64,000 nt of DNA from the NCBI GenBank assembly GCA_963792485.1, contig CAWBWL010000001.1:1-64000 (forward strand), written 5' to 3'. This DNA comes from JANOYJ01 sp963792485 (GTDB lineage: Bacteria > Pseudomonadota > Alphaproteobacteria > Rhizobiales > Rhizobiaceae). Position numbers and translations under genes: made by a program. Positions 47,038-56,622 of this stretch are shown piece by piece (within the stretch, counting starts at the first letter, position 1; each line of letters starts with the position of its first letter). Below the pieces are notes generated by a model that was not told where the DNA came from, did no database searches, and worked only from the letters and a program-made list of their open reading frames with translations.

Positions 47038-47745
47038 ATGCCGGAACCGCTGTTTGAAACCAAAGGCCTCACCAAAGTCTACCGCTCCGGCGAAGTTGAA
47101 GTCTGGGCGCTGCGCGGCATTGACCTTCAGTTGAGTGAAGGTGAAATGGTGGTGCTGCTCGGCCCCTCCGGCAGTGGCAAATCAACTCTTCTCAACATTA
47201 TGGGCGGACTGGACCGGGCGACCAGCGGCACAGCGCGGTTCCGTGATCATGAGCTTGCAAATTACACCGAAAGGCAGCTCACAAAGTTTCGAAGGGATCA
47301 TGTCGGTTTCGTCTTCCAGTTCTACAATCTCATTGCCAGCCTGACCGCGTGGGAAAATGTCGCGCTGGTCACCGAAATCGCAAGCAATCCCATGGCGCCG
47401 GAAGAGGCGCTTGAAATGGTCGGCCTCAAAGACCGCATGTCGCATTTCCCGGCGCAGCTGTCCGGCGGCGAGCAGCAGCGGGTCGCCATCGCACGCGCCA
47501 TCGCCAAGCGCCCTGAGGTTCTGCTCTGCGACGAACCTACAGGCGCGCTGGATTCAAAGACCGGCATCGTGGTTCTGGAGGCATTGTCGCGGATCAATGA
47601 AGAACTGAAAACCACAACAGTCATCATCACCCACAATTCAAGCGTCCGCCAGATCGCCAACCGGGTTTTCTCGTTCCGCGACGGCCGCATAGTCGAAGCG
47701 GTCACAAACAAAACACGCCTAAAGCCTTCGCAAGTCAGCTGGTAG
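47038..47745 (+). CDS. ABC transporter ATP-binding protein (MacB/LolD type)
   Basis: A 235-aa ATPase. Walker [10 protein letters not shown] (~41-49), Q-loop FVFQFYNLI, signature LSGGEQQR, Walker [13 protein letters not shown] and H-loop ITHNS. It is of the LolD/MacB subfamily, which powers FtsX-fold permeases. First gene of a three-gene exporter operon under a FixK box. Confidence 0.92.
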   Translation: MPEPLFETKGLTKVYRSGEVEVWALRGIDLQLSEGEMVVLLGPSGSGKSTLLNIMGGLDRATSGTARFRDHELANYTERQLTKFRRDHVGFVFQFYNLIASLTAWENVALVTEIASNPMAPEEALEMVGLKDRMSHFPAQLSGGEQQRVAIARAIAKRPEVLLCDEPTGALDSKTGIVVLEALSRINEELKTTTVIITHNSSVRQIANRVFSFRDGRIVEAVTNKTRLKPSQVSW

Positions 47746-47749
47746 GGCC

Positions 47750-50113
47750 ATGTCCATGCTTGACAGGAAACTCGCCCGCGATCTCGTCAGAATCTGGGCA
47801 CAGGTGTTGACCATTGCGCTGGTGATGGCCTGCGGGGTTGCCACCATTATCATTGCGGTCGGTGCGTACCGGTCCCTCGAGGAAACGCGCAGTGCGTTTT
47901 ATGACCGCAGCCGGTTTGCCGATGTTTTTGCGGCCGCGTCGCGCGCGCCACTTGGACTGCGCCAGACCCTGAGCGCAATACCGGGCATGAGCAGGCTGAA
48001 GTTGCGGGTGGTCAAACCCGTACTGTTGAACATCGAAGGCATGATTGAGCCGGCGACCGCCATCGCGGTTTCCATCCCAAACGCCGGGGATTCGGCAGTG
48101 AACGGACTGTATATCCGCAGCGGTCGCCTGCCAGACCCGCTGAGACCTGAGGAGGCGGCTGTGCTGGAAACGTTCGCTACCGCTCACGGGTTTCAAGCGG
48201 GCGACAAATTTCAGGCAAACATGAATGGCCGTATGCGCACGCTCACCATCAGCGGGATCGTTCTGTCGCCTGAATATGTCTACGCCATCGGACCCGGCGA
48301 CATGGTGCCGGATCAACGCCGGTTCGGCGTTCTTTTCATGCCAAAATCATCGCTCGACAGCATTTTTGACATGGACGGCGCTTTCAATGACCTGGCCGCA
48401 AAGGCGCTGCTCAATGCCGACAAACTGGATATTTTCGACCGTGTTGATGCGTTGCTGAAACCCTATGGCGGGATTGGCGCGCATGGCCGCGATCAGCAGA
48501 CTTCGCACATGTTCCTGGACAGCGAACTCTCGCAGCTGCGCGGAATGTCCAATTTCATTCCTCCAATTTTTCTTTTTGTGGCGGCGTTTCTCGTCAACAT
48601 GATTTTGTCTCGCTTAATCACACTTGAACGCGAACAGATCGGCCTCTTGAAAGCGCTAGGCTATGACGAATTCGCCATCGCCTGGCACTATGCAAAGCTC
48701 ACAATCGTCATCGCGCTGATAGGTTCGGTGATCGGAGCGTTGGCTGGCAACTGGGCAGGGCGTGGCTTGACGCGCCTTTATGCGGACTTTTTCACGTTTC
48801 CATTCCTGATCTTCCGGCAAAGTCTTGATCTCTATGCAATTGCCATCGGCGTGACGGTGCTCGCGGCCCTCGCAGGGGCTGCCAAGGCAATCTGGAACGT
48901 CGTTCAGCTGCCTGCCGCAATTGCCATGCAGCCAGCTGCGCCGACGCAGTACCGTCGACTCACCTCAAGCAGCAGACGCTTGCTCGGCTGGATCTCCCAG
49001 CTCACCGTCATGGCGTTCCGCCATCTCGTGCGCTGGCCTGTGCGCTCGGCGCTCACAATCATCGGCGTTTCGTTCTCAGCCGCGCTCTTGGTGACGGCAC
49101 TCTTTTCAGGCGACTCCATCGAGTACATGGTTGACACGGTTTTCTTCAAGACCGAGCGGCAGGATGCGACGCTGGTTTTCGGGCGCGACCGGTCCGTTTC
49201 GGCCTTGAGCGAAGTCAGGGCGATGCCGGGCGTGCTGCGCGCTGAACCGTTCCGCTCGGCCAGCGTTATCTTGCGAAACGGTCATCGCGAGCGCCGGTTG
49301 GCCATATCAAGTGCGCCTACGGATGCAGACCTCGCTCGTATCCTCGACACAGGCCTCAATCCTGTCGAGCCTGCGGAAGCGGGCATGCTGGTGACGGAGC
49401 GTGTTGCCTCAATTCTCCATCTCGCAATCGGTGACAAGATCGAAGTGGAACTTACTGAAATGAACCATCGCATTGAGCGCGTCGCCGTCACCGGCATTGT
49501 CCAGTCGCTTGTGGGCCTAGGGGTCTACATGAAGCCCGAGGCGTTGGACCGGCTCATGGCCGATGGACCTAAAATCACAGGCGCGCGCGTCTCGATCGAC
49601 GCGATGAAACTGCGGGGACTCTTTCAGTCCGTCAAGGAAACGCCCGCCGTGGCATCCATCGCCATCCAGTCCATTTCACGCAGGAAGTTCCGCGAGACCA
49701 TCGAGCAGAACATCTCCATCATGATGTCGGTCTACATTGCGCTGTCAGTCATCATTGCTTTTGGCGTGATCTACAATTCGGCGCGCATTCAACTCTCCGA
49801 ACGCGCCCATGAACTGGCAAGCCTGCGCGTGCTCGGCTTCACCAATGGCGAAGTTTTCAGCGTGCTTCTGATCGAACTGGCGGCAATCGTCGCGATGGCG
49901 CAGCCATTGGGATGGCTTTTGGGCGTGGCCTTCGCCTGGTGGGTCACGCAAGGCTTTGCGAGCGATCTGTTCCGCGTGCCGTTCATCATCGAGACATCGA
50001 CCTTTGCCATAGCCAGCCTCGTCGTCCTCGCATCCGCCAGCCTGTCGGCGCTCATTATCCGCTGGCGCGTTCAGCGTCTTGATCTTGTGCGCGTGCTCAA
50101 AACAAGGGAGTGA
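47750..50113 (+). CDS. FtsX-family ABC permease, duplicated
   Basis: A 787-aa permease with two FtsX-type halves ([23 protein letters not shown] start; [22 protein letters not shown] in the middle) and about eight membrane helices; large periplasmic MacB-core-like regions lie at ~45-260 and ~460-660. This arrangement is found in exporters of lipoproteins, lipids or small molecules. It starts 4 bp after the ATPase and is followed by a periplasmic adaptor gene. Confidence 0.88.
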   Translation: MSMLDRKLARDLVRIWAQVLTIALVMACGVATIIIAVGAYRSLEETRSAFYDRSRFADVFAAASRAPLGLRQTLSAIPGMSRLKLRVVKPVLLNIEGMIEPATAIAVSIPNAGDSAVNGLYIRSGRLPDPLRPEEAAVLETFATAHGFQAGDKFQANMNGRMRTLTISGIVLSPEYVYAIGPGDMVPDQRRFGVLFMPKSSLDSIFDMDGAFNDLAAKALLNADKLDIFDRVDALLKPYGGIGAHGRDQQTSHMFLDSELSQLRGMSNFIPPIFLFVAAFLVNMILSRLITLEREQIGLLKALGYDEFAIAWHYAKLTIVIALIGSVIGALAGNWAGRGLTRLYADFFTFPFLIFRQSLDLYAIAIGVTVLAALAGAAKAIWNVVQLPAAIAMQPAAPTQYRRLTSSSRRLLGWISQLTVMAFRHLVRWPVRSALTIIGVSFSAALLVTALFSGDSIEYMVDTVFFKTERQDATLVFGRDRSVSALSEVRAMPGVLRAEPFRSASVILRNGHRERRLAISSAPTDADLARILDTGLNPVEPAEAGMLVTERVASILHLAIGDKIEVELTEMNHRIERVAVTGIVQSLVGLGVYMKPEALDRLMADGPKITGARVSIDAMKLRGLFQSVKETPAVASIAIQSISRRKFRETIEQNISIMMSVYIALSVIIAFGVIYNSARIQLSERAHELASLRVLGFTNGEVFSVLLIELAAIVAMAQPLGWLLGVAFAWWVTQGFASDLFRVPFIIETSTFAIASLVVLASASLSALIIRWRVQRLDLVRVLKTRE

Positions 50114-50117
50114 CCTC

Positions 50118-51323
50118 ATGAACCGCCTTTGGTTGAAACGTATTGGCATGGCCGTGCTTGCGGCGGCCGTTGTTGGCGGGTTTGCCTATACTCTGCGGGA
50201 AAAGCCGGTCCTTGCCGATGTCGGCGCGGTTGTCAGCGCGCCCATGAAACTTGTTATCCTGCAGGAAGGGACGGCGCGGGTGCGCGACGTCTACGCGGTT
50301 TCCGCTCCCATTGCCGGACATCTGGCGCGCACGGTGCTGGACGAGGGCGCCGCCGTCAAAGCCAACGCAACGGCCATCGCAGCCATCCATCCGCTTGACC
50401 CGCCCCTCATCGACCGAAGAACACTTGCCGAGCTTATGGCGGCGCGCAACGCCGCGCGCGCGGCTCTTTCAATGGCGGAGCTTGAGAACAAGAGGGCGCA
50501 GACTGATCTTGCGCAGGCGCTCAAGGATGAGGCGCGGGCCGAGAGGCTTGCCAAGACCGGAACCATTGCGGAAACGACGCTCCAGCGCGCGGCAAACCTC
50601 GCGGCAGCGCTCCGTTCGCAGGTCAGCGTTTCCCAGACCGCAATTGAGCTGCGCCAGGCGGAGCTTGCCAGCGCCGAGGCGCGCCTTGCCCAGCCTTCGC
50701 AGGCGGAAGCCGCAGACAAGGACAATGCGTGCTGCGTCACCATGACTGCGCCGGTTGATGGCGTGGTTCTCGCCGTCTACGCCAAGAGCGAGCAACCTGT
50801 CGCTGTAGGAGCCAGGATTGCTGACATTGGCGACCCGTCCCGGATGGAAATTGTTGTGGACCTTTTGTCGAGCGATGCGGTGCGCGTTGTGCCAGGCGCG
50901 GCGGCGCAAATCACACAATGGGGCGGGGAGACAAATCTTCACGCCCGCGTCAAGCGCATCGACCCCTCCGCCTATACCAAAGTGTCGGCGCTGGGCATTG
51001 AGGAGCAGCGCGTCAACGCCGTGCTGGAGCTGACGGACAGCGACCCGCGCCTCGGTCACGGGTTCCGTGTCTTTGCCGAAATCCCGATATGGGAATCTCC
51101 GATGGCGTTGCAAGTCCCGATCAGCGCCTTGTTTCGCATCGGCAACCGCTGGAACACCTTCGTTGTCAAAGACGGTCGCGCAAGTCGGGCCGAGCTGGAA
51201 CTCGGCCACATGAACGACGACACGGCGGAAGTGCTCGGCGGACTGTCCAAAGGGGATATTGTCGTCCTGCATCCGAACGACACGCTTGAAGACGGGGATC
51301 TCGTTGAGGCGCGGGAGAACTAG
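50118..51323 (+). CDS. HlyD-type periplasmic adaptor protein
   Basis: A 401-aa membrane fusion protein. N-terminal anchor (IGMAVLAAAVVGGFAYTL), lipoyl-like half (VYAVSAPIAGHLARTVLDEGAAVKA), a long alpha-helical hairpin (~110-205, Ala/Glu/Arg-rich), the second lipoyl half (VTMTAPVDGVVLAVYAKSEQ), and a beta-barrel. It completes a tripartite-type exporter; no outer-membrane TolC gene is nearby. The start at 50118 was chosen over 50079 because the anchor begins there. It converges on the acyltransferase gene with a 4-bp overlap. Confidence 0.88.
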   Translation: MNRLWLKRIGMAVLAAAVVGGFAYTLREKPVLADVGAVVSAPMKLVILQEGTARVRDVYAVSAPIAGHLARTVLDEGAAVKANATAIAAIHPLDPPLIDRRTLAELMAARNAARAALSMAELENKRAQTDLAQALKDEARAERLAKTGTIAETTLQRAANLAAALRSQVSVSQTAIELRQAELASAEARLAQPSQAEAADKDNACCVTMTAPVDGVVLAVYAKSEQPVAVGARIADIGDPSRMEIVVDLLSSDAVRVVPGAAAQITQWGGETNLHARVKRIDPSAYTKVSALGIEEQRVNAVLELTDSDPRLGHGFRVFAEIPIWESPMALQVPISALFRIGNRWNTFVVKDGRASRAELELGHMNDDTAEVLGGLSKGDIVVLHPNDTLEDGDLVEAREN

Positions 51324-51982
51324 TCGAGCATTCTGGCGGCGAGATTGTCCGTCTCCTCCAAGGCCGTGCGGATCTTTGCCGCCCATTTCTCAGTCTCCTG
51401 CCGCGCAAGTCCGCGTGGGACAGCAATCGGCGCGCCGACCGTCAGGGCTACGCGCGCAAACGGCATTGGCAGCTCACGCCGGTCCCATCGCCTTGCCAGA
51501 ACCAGTTTTGGCCAGCTGGCCACCGAAACGGGCACGACCAGCAGGCCGAGCTCAGACGCAAGTGTGACCGCGCCGGCGTTCACCACATGAAACGGTCCCA
51601 GCGGCCCGTCTACGGCGAGCGCGCCAAGGTCTGCGGATTCGTAGACCATGCGGATGCGCTCCGCAGACCGTCCATCATGATTGGCGGCAATAAGCTGCGC
51701 CTCATAGCCAAATCGGCGCGACAGGCTCGCAATGACCTCTCCGCGAAACGAGTTGCCCGCAAAGACGGTTGCATGAAGTCCCTCGGCAAGAGCGAAAAGC
51801 GGGAAGTATGCGCCATGCCAGAATATGACAAGGACGCGCGATCCGCCCGCAATGAGCCGCCGGAGTTTTTCGAGCTGGCGCGTGTCTTTGCGCCATGACC
51901 AGCACCATGCCCGCAGAACGGCAGCCAGCGTGATTGCGGTCAGGCTGACCAGAACCGCCCTGAAGAAACCGCCAGCCGTCAT
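51320..51982 (-). CDS. Lysophospholipid acyltransferase-like protein (DUF374)
   Basis: A 220-aa membrane-associated protein with the acyltransferase-like VLVIFWHGAYFPLFAL motif (H in place of the HX4D start), then the IAANHDGRSAERI and LALAVDGPLGPFHVVNAGAVTLA region of DUF374 proteins. The N-terminal helix anchors it. It probably transfers an acyl chain to a lipid or glycolipid. The preceding glycosyltransferase in the same direction suggests a shared lipid pathway (inference). Confidence 0.75.
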   Translation of the reverse strand: MTAGGFFRAVLVSLTAITLAAVLRAWCWSWRKDTRQLEKLRRLIAGGSRVLVIFWHGAYFPLFALAEGLHATVFAGNSFRGEVIASLSRRFGYEAQLIAANHDGRSAERIRMVYESADLGALAVDGPLGPFHVVNAGAVTLASELGLLVVPVSVASWPKLVLARRWDRRELPMPFARVALTVGAPIAVPRGLARQETEKWAAKIRTALEETDNLAARMLD

Positions 51983-52051
51983 GATGACCCTATCTCGAAA
52001 AACGGCGCTGAGATCACAGTCCGCGCGGGCAACTTACATTTCCCAAATGCA

Positions 52052-53338
52052 TCAGCCGCCGCCGGGCAGTACGGAAGAGACGACCGCGCCGCCAACGGCT
52101 TGGGCGACGTTGCGAAATATTTTCCATTCCCCTTCAATCTCGCGTTTCGCCGTTTGCCAAACACCTGATTGCACGTCCTTGTTGGCCGCCTTCATGGCGA
52201 TCCGGGCTTCGTACAGTTGAAGCATGCGTCGGGTGCTGATGGTGTGGGAGTAGCGCTGTGCGGTCTTGTGCGCTGCTTTGCGCAGGTTCTGCCAGCGAAG
52301 CGGCGGGCACTTCTCAATCCATGCAAGACCCTCGCAAAACTGCGCCGCGGAAACATTCGCCGCAAGCAGCCGGCCATTGCGGGTGTCGCTCACCATTTCG
52401 CGCGCGCCAAACGCATCAAGCGCGACAACGGGCACTCCGGCCGCCATCGCCTCGGCGAGCACAAGCCCTTGTGTCTCGGAGTGCGAAGAGAATGCAAAGA
52501 CGTCCATCGCGGCGTAAACATCAGCCAGCCGGCTGCCGGTCACGGGACCAAGCATGTGCAAGTTCGCGGAACGGCCAATCACCTCAAAGGCGGATAGCAT
52601 GTGATCGGACAGCGGACCTTGGCCAGCCACCACAACATGGGCAGCCGCATTGGCGTTGACGAAACGCGTGAGCGCCTCTGTGAGGAGTTCCAGATTCTTT
52701 TCCGGGGCAAGCCGCCCCACATGACCGATGACAAATGCACTGTCAGGTATGCCAAGCTCGGCCCGCATCCGCAACCCATTGCCGTTCTGAAACTTCGCCG
52801 CGTCGATACCCGTCGGAATGACCGTCACGGGTGCGCTGACGCCCTGCTCGGCAAGGAACGCCGCCATGCTCTCGCTTGGCGCGACAACCGCATCACACAG
52901 ATCACAATAGCCGAGCGCCAGGTTCAATGCCGCCTGTTTCAGGGTTGGCGAATCCTGCGAGACATAATGCGAGTAGAGTTCGTAACGCGTATGGTAGGTA
53001 TAGATGATCGGCACGTTCAGCGCCGCAGACACACGCAGCGCCATGCCGCCCAGCAGAAAGGGATGGTGCGAGTGCACAATGTCGGGCTCGAACTGCTCGA
53101 TCTCGCTGAACATGTGGCGGCTCAGAACGATTGGCACCGAAAAATCGCTGCCGGCAAATTTCTGCAGCGCCGGTACGCGAACCACATGCGCCTCCTCGGG
53201 TGGCGCGCCGTCAAACTCGGGGGCGACGACCAGCACGTGATGCCCCTTTGCGCGCAAGTCCGCCGCAAGCCACCCCACACTGTAGGCAACACCGCCAATG
53301 TGCGGAGCGAACGTGTTGGTAAACATGGCGATCTTCAT
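52052..53338 (-). CDS. GT4 glycosyltransferase, diacylglycerol glucosyltransferase-like
   Basis: A 428-aa GT-B enzyme. The start MKIAMFTNTFAPHIGGVAYSV, PDIVHSHHPFLLG, IIYTYHTRYELYSHYV, IGHVGRLAPEKNLELL and HSETQGLVLAEAMAAGVPVVAL resemble glycolipid-forming GT4 enzymes. The start at 53338 was chosen because it opens the conserved domain and overlaps the PHA synthase stop by ATGA; a longer frame adds 53 unconserved residues. Neighbours (PHA synthase before, acyltransferase after) suggest a lipid acceptor, which is inferred. Confidence 0.85.
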   Translation of the reverse strand: MKIAMFTNTFAPHIGGVAYSVGWLAADLRAKGHHVLVVAPEFDGAPPEEAHVVRVPALQKFAGSDFSVPIVLSRHMFSEIEQFEPDIVHSHHPFLLGGMALRVSAALNVPIIYTYHTRYELYSHYVSQDSPTLKQAALNLALGYCDLCDAVVAPSESMAAFLAEQGVSAPVTVIPTGIDAAKFQNGNGLRMRAELGIPDSAFVIGHVGRLAPEKNLELLTEALTRFVNANAAAHVVVAGQGPLSDHMLSAFEVIGRSANLHMLGPVTGSRLADVYAAMDVFAFSSHSETQGLVLAEAMAAGVPVVALDAFGAREMVSDTRNGRLLAANVSAAQFCEGLAWIEKCPPLRWQNLRKAAHKTAQRYSHTISTRRMLQLYEARIAMKAANKDVQSGVWQTAKREIEGEWKIFRNVAQAVGGAVVSSVLPGGG

Positions 53339-55221
53339 GACTGCACGCAACTCTTTCGACCGGATCTGCCTATCGCTGCTGCACATAAGTTCCTGGCGCA
53401 GGACAAAGCGGCGGCAACGATCCTTGAGCCGACTGGCACTGGCGCGGTCTCCGGACCGGAACGCTCCGCCAGCCACGCCACCCATGCCGGCCACCACGAC
53501 CCCGGAACCTGATCGGCGCGCGCTGCCCAGGAGTCCGGATTGGGGTGTGCGCTGCCGTGCTTTTGATCAAGCACCTGAAATGACCGTTTTTTATGTCCCG
53601 GCTCCGACACGACACCGGCATTATGTCCCCCGCTTGTCAGAACGAAAGTCACGTCGCTCTCAAACATGCGCGTGACCTTGAACACCGACCGCCAGGGCGC
53701 GACATGGTCGCTGGCCGTTCCGAGGGCAAAGACCGGCGCCCGGATGTCCGCGATGTGCACAGGGGTAGCGCCGACCTCAATGCGTCCCTGCGCGAGGTCA
53801 TTGCCTAGAAACAGGCTGCGCAGATATTGCGACTGCATAAGGCTGGGCATGCGCGTTGTGTCCGCGTTCCACGCCATCAGATCGGTCATCAGCGGACGCT
53901 CGCCCATGAGATATTCGCGGATCATGCGGGACCAGACGAGGTCCTGCGACCGCAGCATCTGGAACGCGCCCGCCATGCGGCGCTGGTCAAGGAATCCGTC
54001 TTTCCACATGATGTCTTCAAGGAATGACAGCTGGCTGTCATTGATGAACAGGCCCAGCTCGCCGGGCTCGGTGAAATCGAGCTGCGCGGCAAACAGGGAG
54101 AGCGAAGCCAGGCGGTCGTCTCCGTCGCGCGCCATCGCCGCCGCTGCGATTGAAAGTAATGTCCCGCCAAGGCAGTAGCCGACGGCATGGACCTTATCGG
54201 TGCGGGTGATTTCCTGCACAGCGTCAAGCGCCGCCATCACGCCAAGGCTGCGATAGTCGTCGAACGACACATTGCGCAGTCCGCTACCGGGGTTGATCCA
54301 GGAAATGCAAAATACTGTGAAACCCTCGCCGACGAGATGCCGGATCAGCGAGTTTTCCGGCGACAGGTCTAGGATGTAGTATTTCATGATCCAGGCAGGA
54401 GTGATCAAGATTGGCTCCGGCCTGACCAGGTCGGTTGACGGGCTGTATTGGATGAGCTCCATCAGTTCGTTGCGGAAAATCACACTGCCCGGCGTGACAG
54501 CTACGTTGACGCCAGCTTCAAACGCATCGGCTCCCGACGGTGGAGCGCCGTGCGACTGACGCGAAATGTCATCCAGGAGATGCTCCATTCCGCGGATGAA
54601 ATTGCCGCCGCCCTCGCTGGCCGTCTTTGCGATCACTTCCGGATTGAATGCGGCAAAGTTTGACGGTGAAAAAATATCGAGGAACTGGCGGCTGAAAAAC
54701 TCCACCATCCGCTCATGCTGCGGCGTGACGCCGGGAATGCCGACCGTGGCATTGTGCCACCATTGCTGCGTGAGGAGAAAGGACTGATGAAGCTGATTGA
54801 ACGGGAATTTTTTCCAGTCGGGATGGCTGAACCGGCGGTCCTGCGGCAGAGGCGAAATGCACTGTTCCCCCTCTCCCCGCAGCGCGCATCCGGTCATGAA
54901 GTCCATAAACCGGTAGAGCTTCTCAAAGGCTTTGGCCCCAATTTCCTGCTGCTTTCCCGGAGATATTGCAAGATGGAGCGCCCAGTCCTGCCATGACTCA
55001 AGCAGGCTGATGGGCGAAAATCCAAACGTCATCGACGCCAGTGCGGCATGGAACTGCCGGTCGGCATCAAGAAATCCGGCGCTTGCGTCTTCAGCCGCTC
55101 TAAATTTCGGCGGCGCTTCTGCCCTGGGTCCGCTGACGGACGCTGGGCGCAGAGTCTTGCCCCCCGCCTTCTGCCTTGGCTCGCTTGCCAAAGCCCTCAG
55201 TGGTGACGTGGTCTTGCGCAT
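53335..55221 (-). CDS. phaC: Poly(3-hydroxyalkanoate) synthase, class I
   Basis: A 628-aa polymerase that joins (R)-3-hydroxyacyl-CoA units into PHA storage granules. N-terminal PhaC domain (~85-250), then an alpha/beta-hydrolase core with the lipase-like box AVGYCLGGTLLS (catalytic Cys), the Asp in GTASDHVAPW and the His in TSGGHNAGVV. A ~70-residue low-complexity N-terminal extension precedes the domain. The start at 55221 follows GGAGG at 11 bases; 55266 is an alternative. It lies after the phasin gene in the same direction. Confidence 0.93.
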   Translation of the reverse strand: MRKTTSPLRALASEPRQKAGGKTLRPASVSGPRAEAPPKFRAAEDASAGFLDADRQFHAALASMTFGFSPISLLESWQDWALHLAISPGKQQEIGAKAFEKLYRFMDFMTGCALRGEGEQCISPLPQDRRFSHPDWKKFPFNQLHQSFLLTQQWWHNATVGIPGVTPQHERMVEFFSRQFLDIFSPSNFAAFNPEVIAKTASEGGGNFIRGMEHLLDDISRQSHGAPPSGADAFEAGVNVAVTPGSVIFRNELMELIQYSPSTDLVRPEPILITPAWIMKYYILDLSPENSLIRHLVGEGFTVFCISWINPGSGLRNVSFDDYRSLGVMAALDAVQEITRTDKVHAVGYCLGGTLLSIAAAAMARDGDDRLASLSLFAAQLDFTEPGELGLFINDSQLSFLEDIMWKDGFLDQRRMAGAFQMLRSQDLVWSRMIREYLMGERPLMTDLMAWNADTTRMPSLMQSQYLRSLFLGNDLAQGRIEVGATPVHIADIRAPVFALGTASDHVAPWRSVFKVTRMFESDVTFVLTSGGHNAGVVSEPGHKKRSFQVLDQKHGSAHPNPDSWAARADQVPGSWWPAWVAWLAERSGPETAPVPVGSRIVAAALSCARNLCAAAIGRSGRKSCVQS

Positions 55222-55324
55222 GTTAAACCCAGCCTCCAAACCCACACATGAAGCACTGCTTCCCAAACAAGTCCTATCGGCAGGGAAGGGTATGGCAGAG
55301 CATTCCAGTCAGCCGGCGAGGCAA

Positions 55325-55714
55325 TCAGGCGACAGACTTTTCTGCCAGCTCCTCTCTGATCCTTTCAGCGTCCTTGCGAACGTTGCTTGCGGCCTCTGCC
55401 GCCAGTTTGGAGCTGATGGAGACAATTTTTCCCGCCTCATCGGAATATTCGTTTACGGTCTCCTTCCAGAACTTCGAACATGCGCTGAAGGCGTCACTGA
55501 AGCCGTCCGATCCGGTCAGCATCTCGACCAGCTTCAAGTCCTGTTCATAACGGTGCTTCAGAAATCCCAGAGTCTCGATCTGCATATTCAAGGCGGCCCT
55601 CATGGCATGGCCTTGCATGCGCGCCATTGTCTCAATCAGTTTCTGACCGTTCAATACCAGCGGCATTTGAGTTGCGGCGCCGCCTTGTTGCGGAGTGCCA
55701 TTTGTTGTCGGCAT
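55325..55714 (-). CDS. Phasin family protein
   Basis: A 129-aa helical protein that coats PHA granules. Recognisable features are a central amphipathic region (FLKHRYEQDLKLVEMLTGSDGFSDAF) and SKFWKETVNEYSDEAGKI, with coiled-coil-like C-terminal heptads (KLAAEAASNVRKDAERIREEL). It sits between the Hsp20 and phaC genes, all on the minus strand. Confidence 0.82.
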   Translation of the reverse strand: MPTTNGTPQQGGAATQMPLVLNGQKLIETMARMQGHAMRAALNMQIETLGFLKHRYEQDLKLVEMLTGSDGFSDAFSACSKFWKETVNEYSDEAGKIVSISSKLAAEAASNVRKDAERIREELAEKSVA

Positions 55715-55790
55715 GGAGCTTTCCCTTCAAGTCAGAACGCGCCAGCCGGGCCGGCAGCGAATTGTGTCATTGGTTGAAACAGGTGCCGGA

Positions 55791-56276
55791 TCAGGACTTG
55801 ACGGCGATCTTTCTGGTCTTTTCGACCATCTCCGCCGGCTTTGGAATCGTCACCGTCAGCACGCCATTGGTCAGCTTGGCCTGCACCTTGTCGCCGTCAA
55901 TGGTGAACGGCATGGAAAGCGAGCGGCAGAAGGAGCCGTAAGAGCGCTCACTGCGATAGAGGTCGCCGTTCTTTGTTTCGGATTCCGACTTCTTCTCGCC
56001 GGTGATCGAAATCATCTGACCCGAGGCGGACACATCAATGTCCTTCTCGGCAACGCCCGGAAGTTCAATGCTGAGCTTGATCTCATTCTCGCTGTCGGCG
56101 ACATCCATCTCGGGCGCAAAGTCAAAATCTCCAGCTTCGGCCAGTGTGCTGGGCAAACTGAACCCGCGTGAGAAATCATCGAAAAGTCGGTCCACTTCCC
56201 GGCGGAAACTGCTGATTCCCGCTGGCACCTTCTCATCCCTGTTCCACAGAGTGGGCAAGACTGCGCGCATGTTCAT
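55791..56276 (-). CDS. Small heat shock protein (Hsp20 family)
   Basis: A 161-aa alpha-crystallin-type chaperone. IKLSIELPGVAEKDIDVSASGQMISITGEKKSE and RSLSMPFTIDGDKVQAKLTNGVLTVTIPKP are the classic core. The start at 56276 follows GGAGG by 8 bases; an ATG at 56291 lies too close to any such site. A FixK box lies 97 bp upstream. It leads a run of five minus-strand genes that ends at 51320. Confidence 0.92.
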   Translation of the reverse strand: MNMRAVLPTLWNRDEKVPAGISSFRREVDRLFDDFSRGFSLPSTLAEAGDFDFAPEMDVADSENEIKLSIELPGVAEKDIDVSASGQMISITGEKKSESETKNGDLYRSERSYGSFCRSLSMPFTIDGDKVQAKLTNGVLTVTIPKPAEMVEKTRKIAVKS

Positions 56277-56372
56277 GGCATGATCCTCCATGTGAAAGCC
56301 ATTTATGAGATATTTCGACGGACCTTGAAGTGTCCGGCTTGCTGGACGATAATCCTCTTCGGCATAAGCGCT

Positions 56373-56386
56373 TTGATGTAGATCAA
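56373..56386. promoter_or_regulatory. FixK/FNR box (TTGATGTAGATCAA)
   Basis: A perfect TTGAT-N4-ATCAA match, 97 bp upstream of the Hsp20 start at 56276. It is the only clear regulatory element in the gap 56277-56449. Confidence 0.82.
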
Positions 56387-56449
56387 CATCGGACCGTTAA
56401 GGTGACCGAAGTTTGGGAGTCTTGAACGCCCTGCATCCAGGGTTCACGC

Positions 56450-56622
56450 TGCACGCCCGCCAAGCTCACTTATCTCGTCGATCTTGATCCGGGCCCAGGC
56501 GAAAACATCGTGCGCTTCTGGGATACGATGATCCTGCCAGCCGACGGCAAGACTGTGGAGAACCGCGCGCTTGTGACGAAGTTTGGCCTTCTGGTGGCGC
56601 GGGTGAAGGTATATTTCATACG
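56450..56622 (+). pseudogene. DUF3833 C-terminal fragment
   Basis: A remnant coding for AKLTYLVDLDPGPGENIVRF and onward to VARVKVYFIR, aligning to the last 54 residues of the DUF3833 gene at 5394-5897 with about 74% identity. The upstream two-thirds of the gene, signal peptide and native stop are missing; the frame runs on into the 3' end of the DUF2182 gene. No promoter or start is visible. It is a decayed paralogue or a scar at the right junction of the island. Confidence 0.8.
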
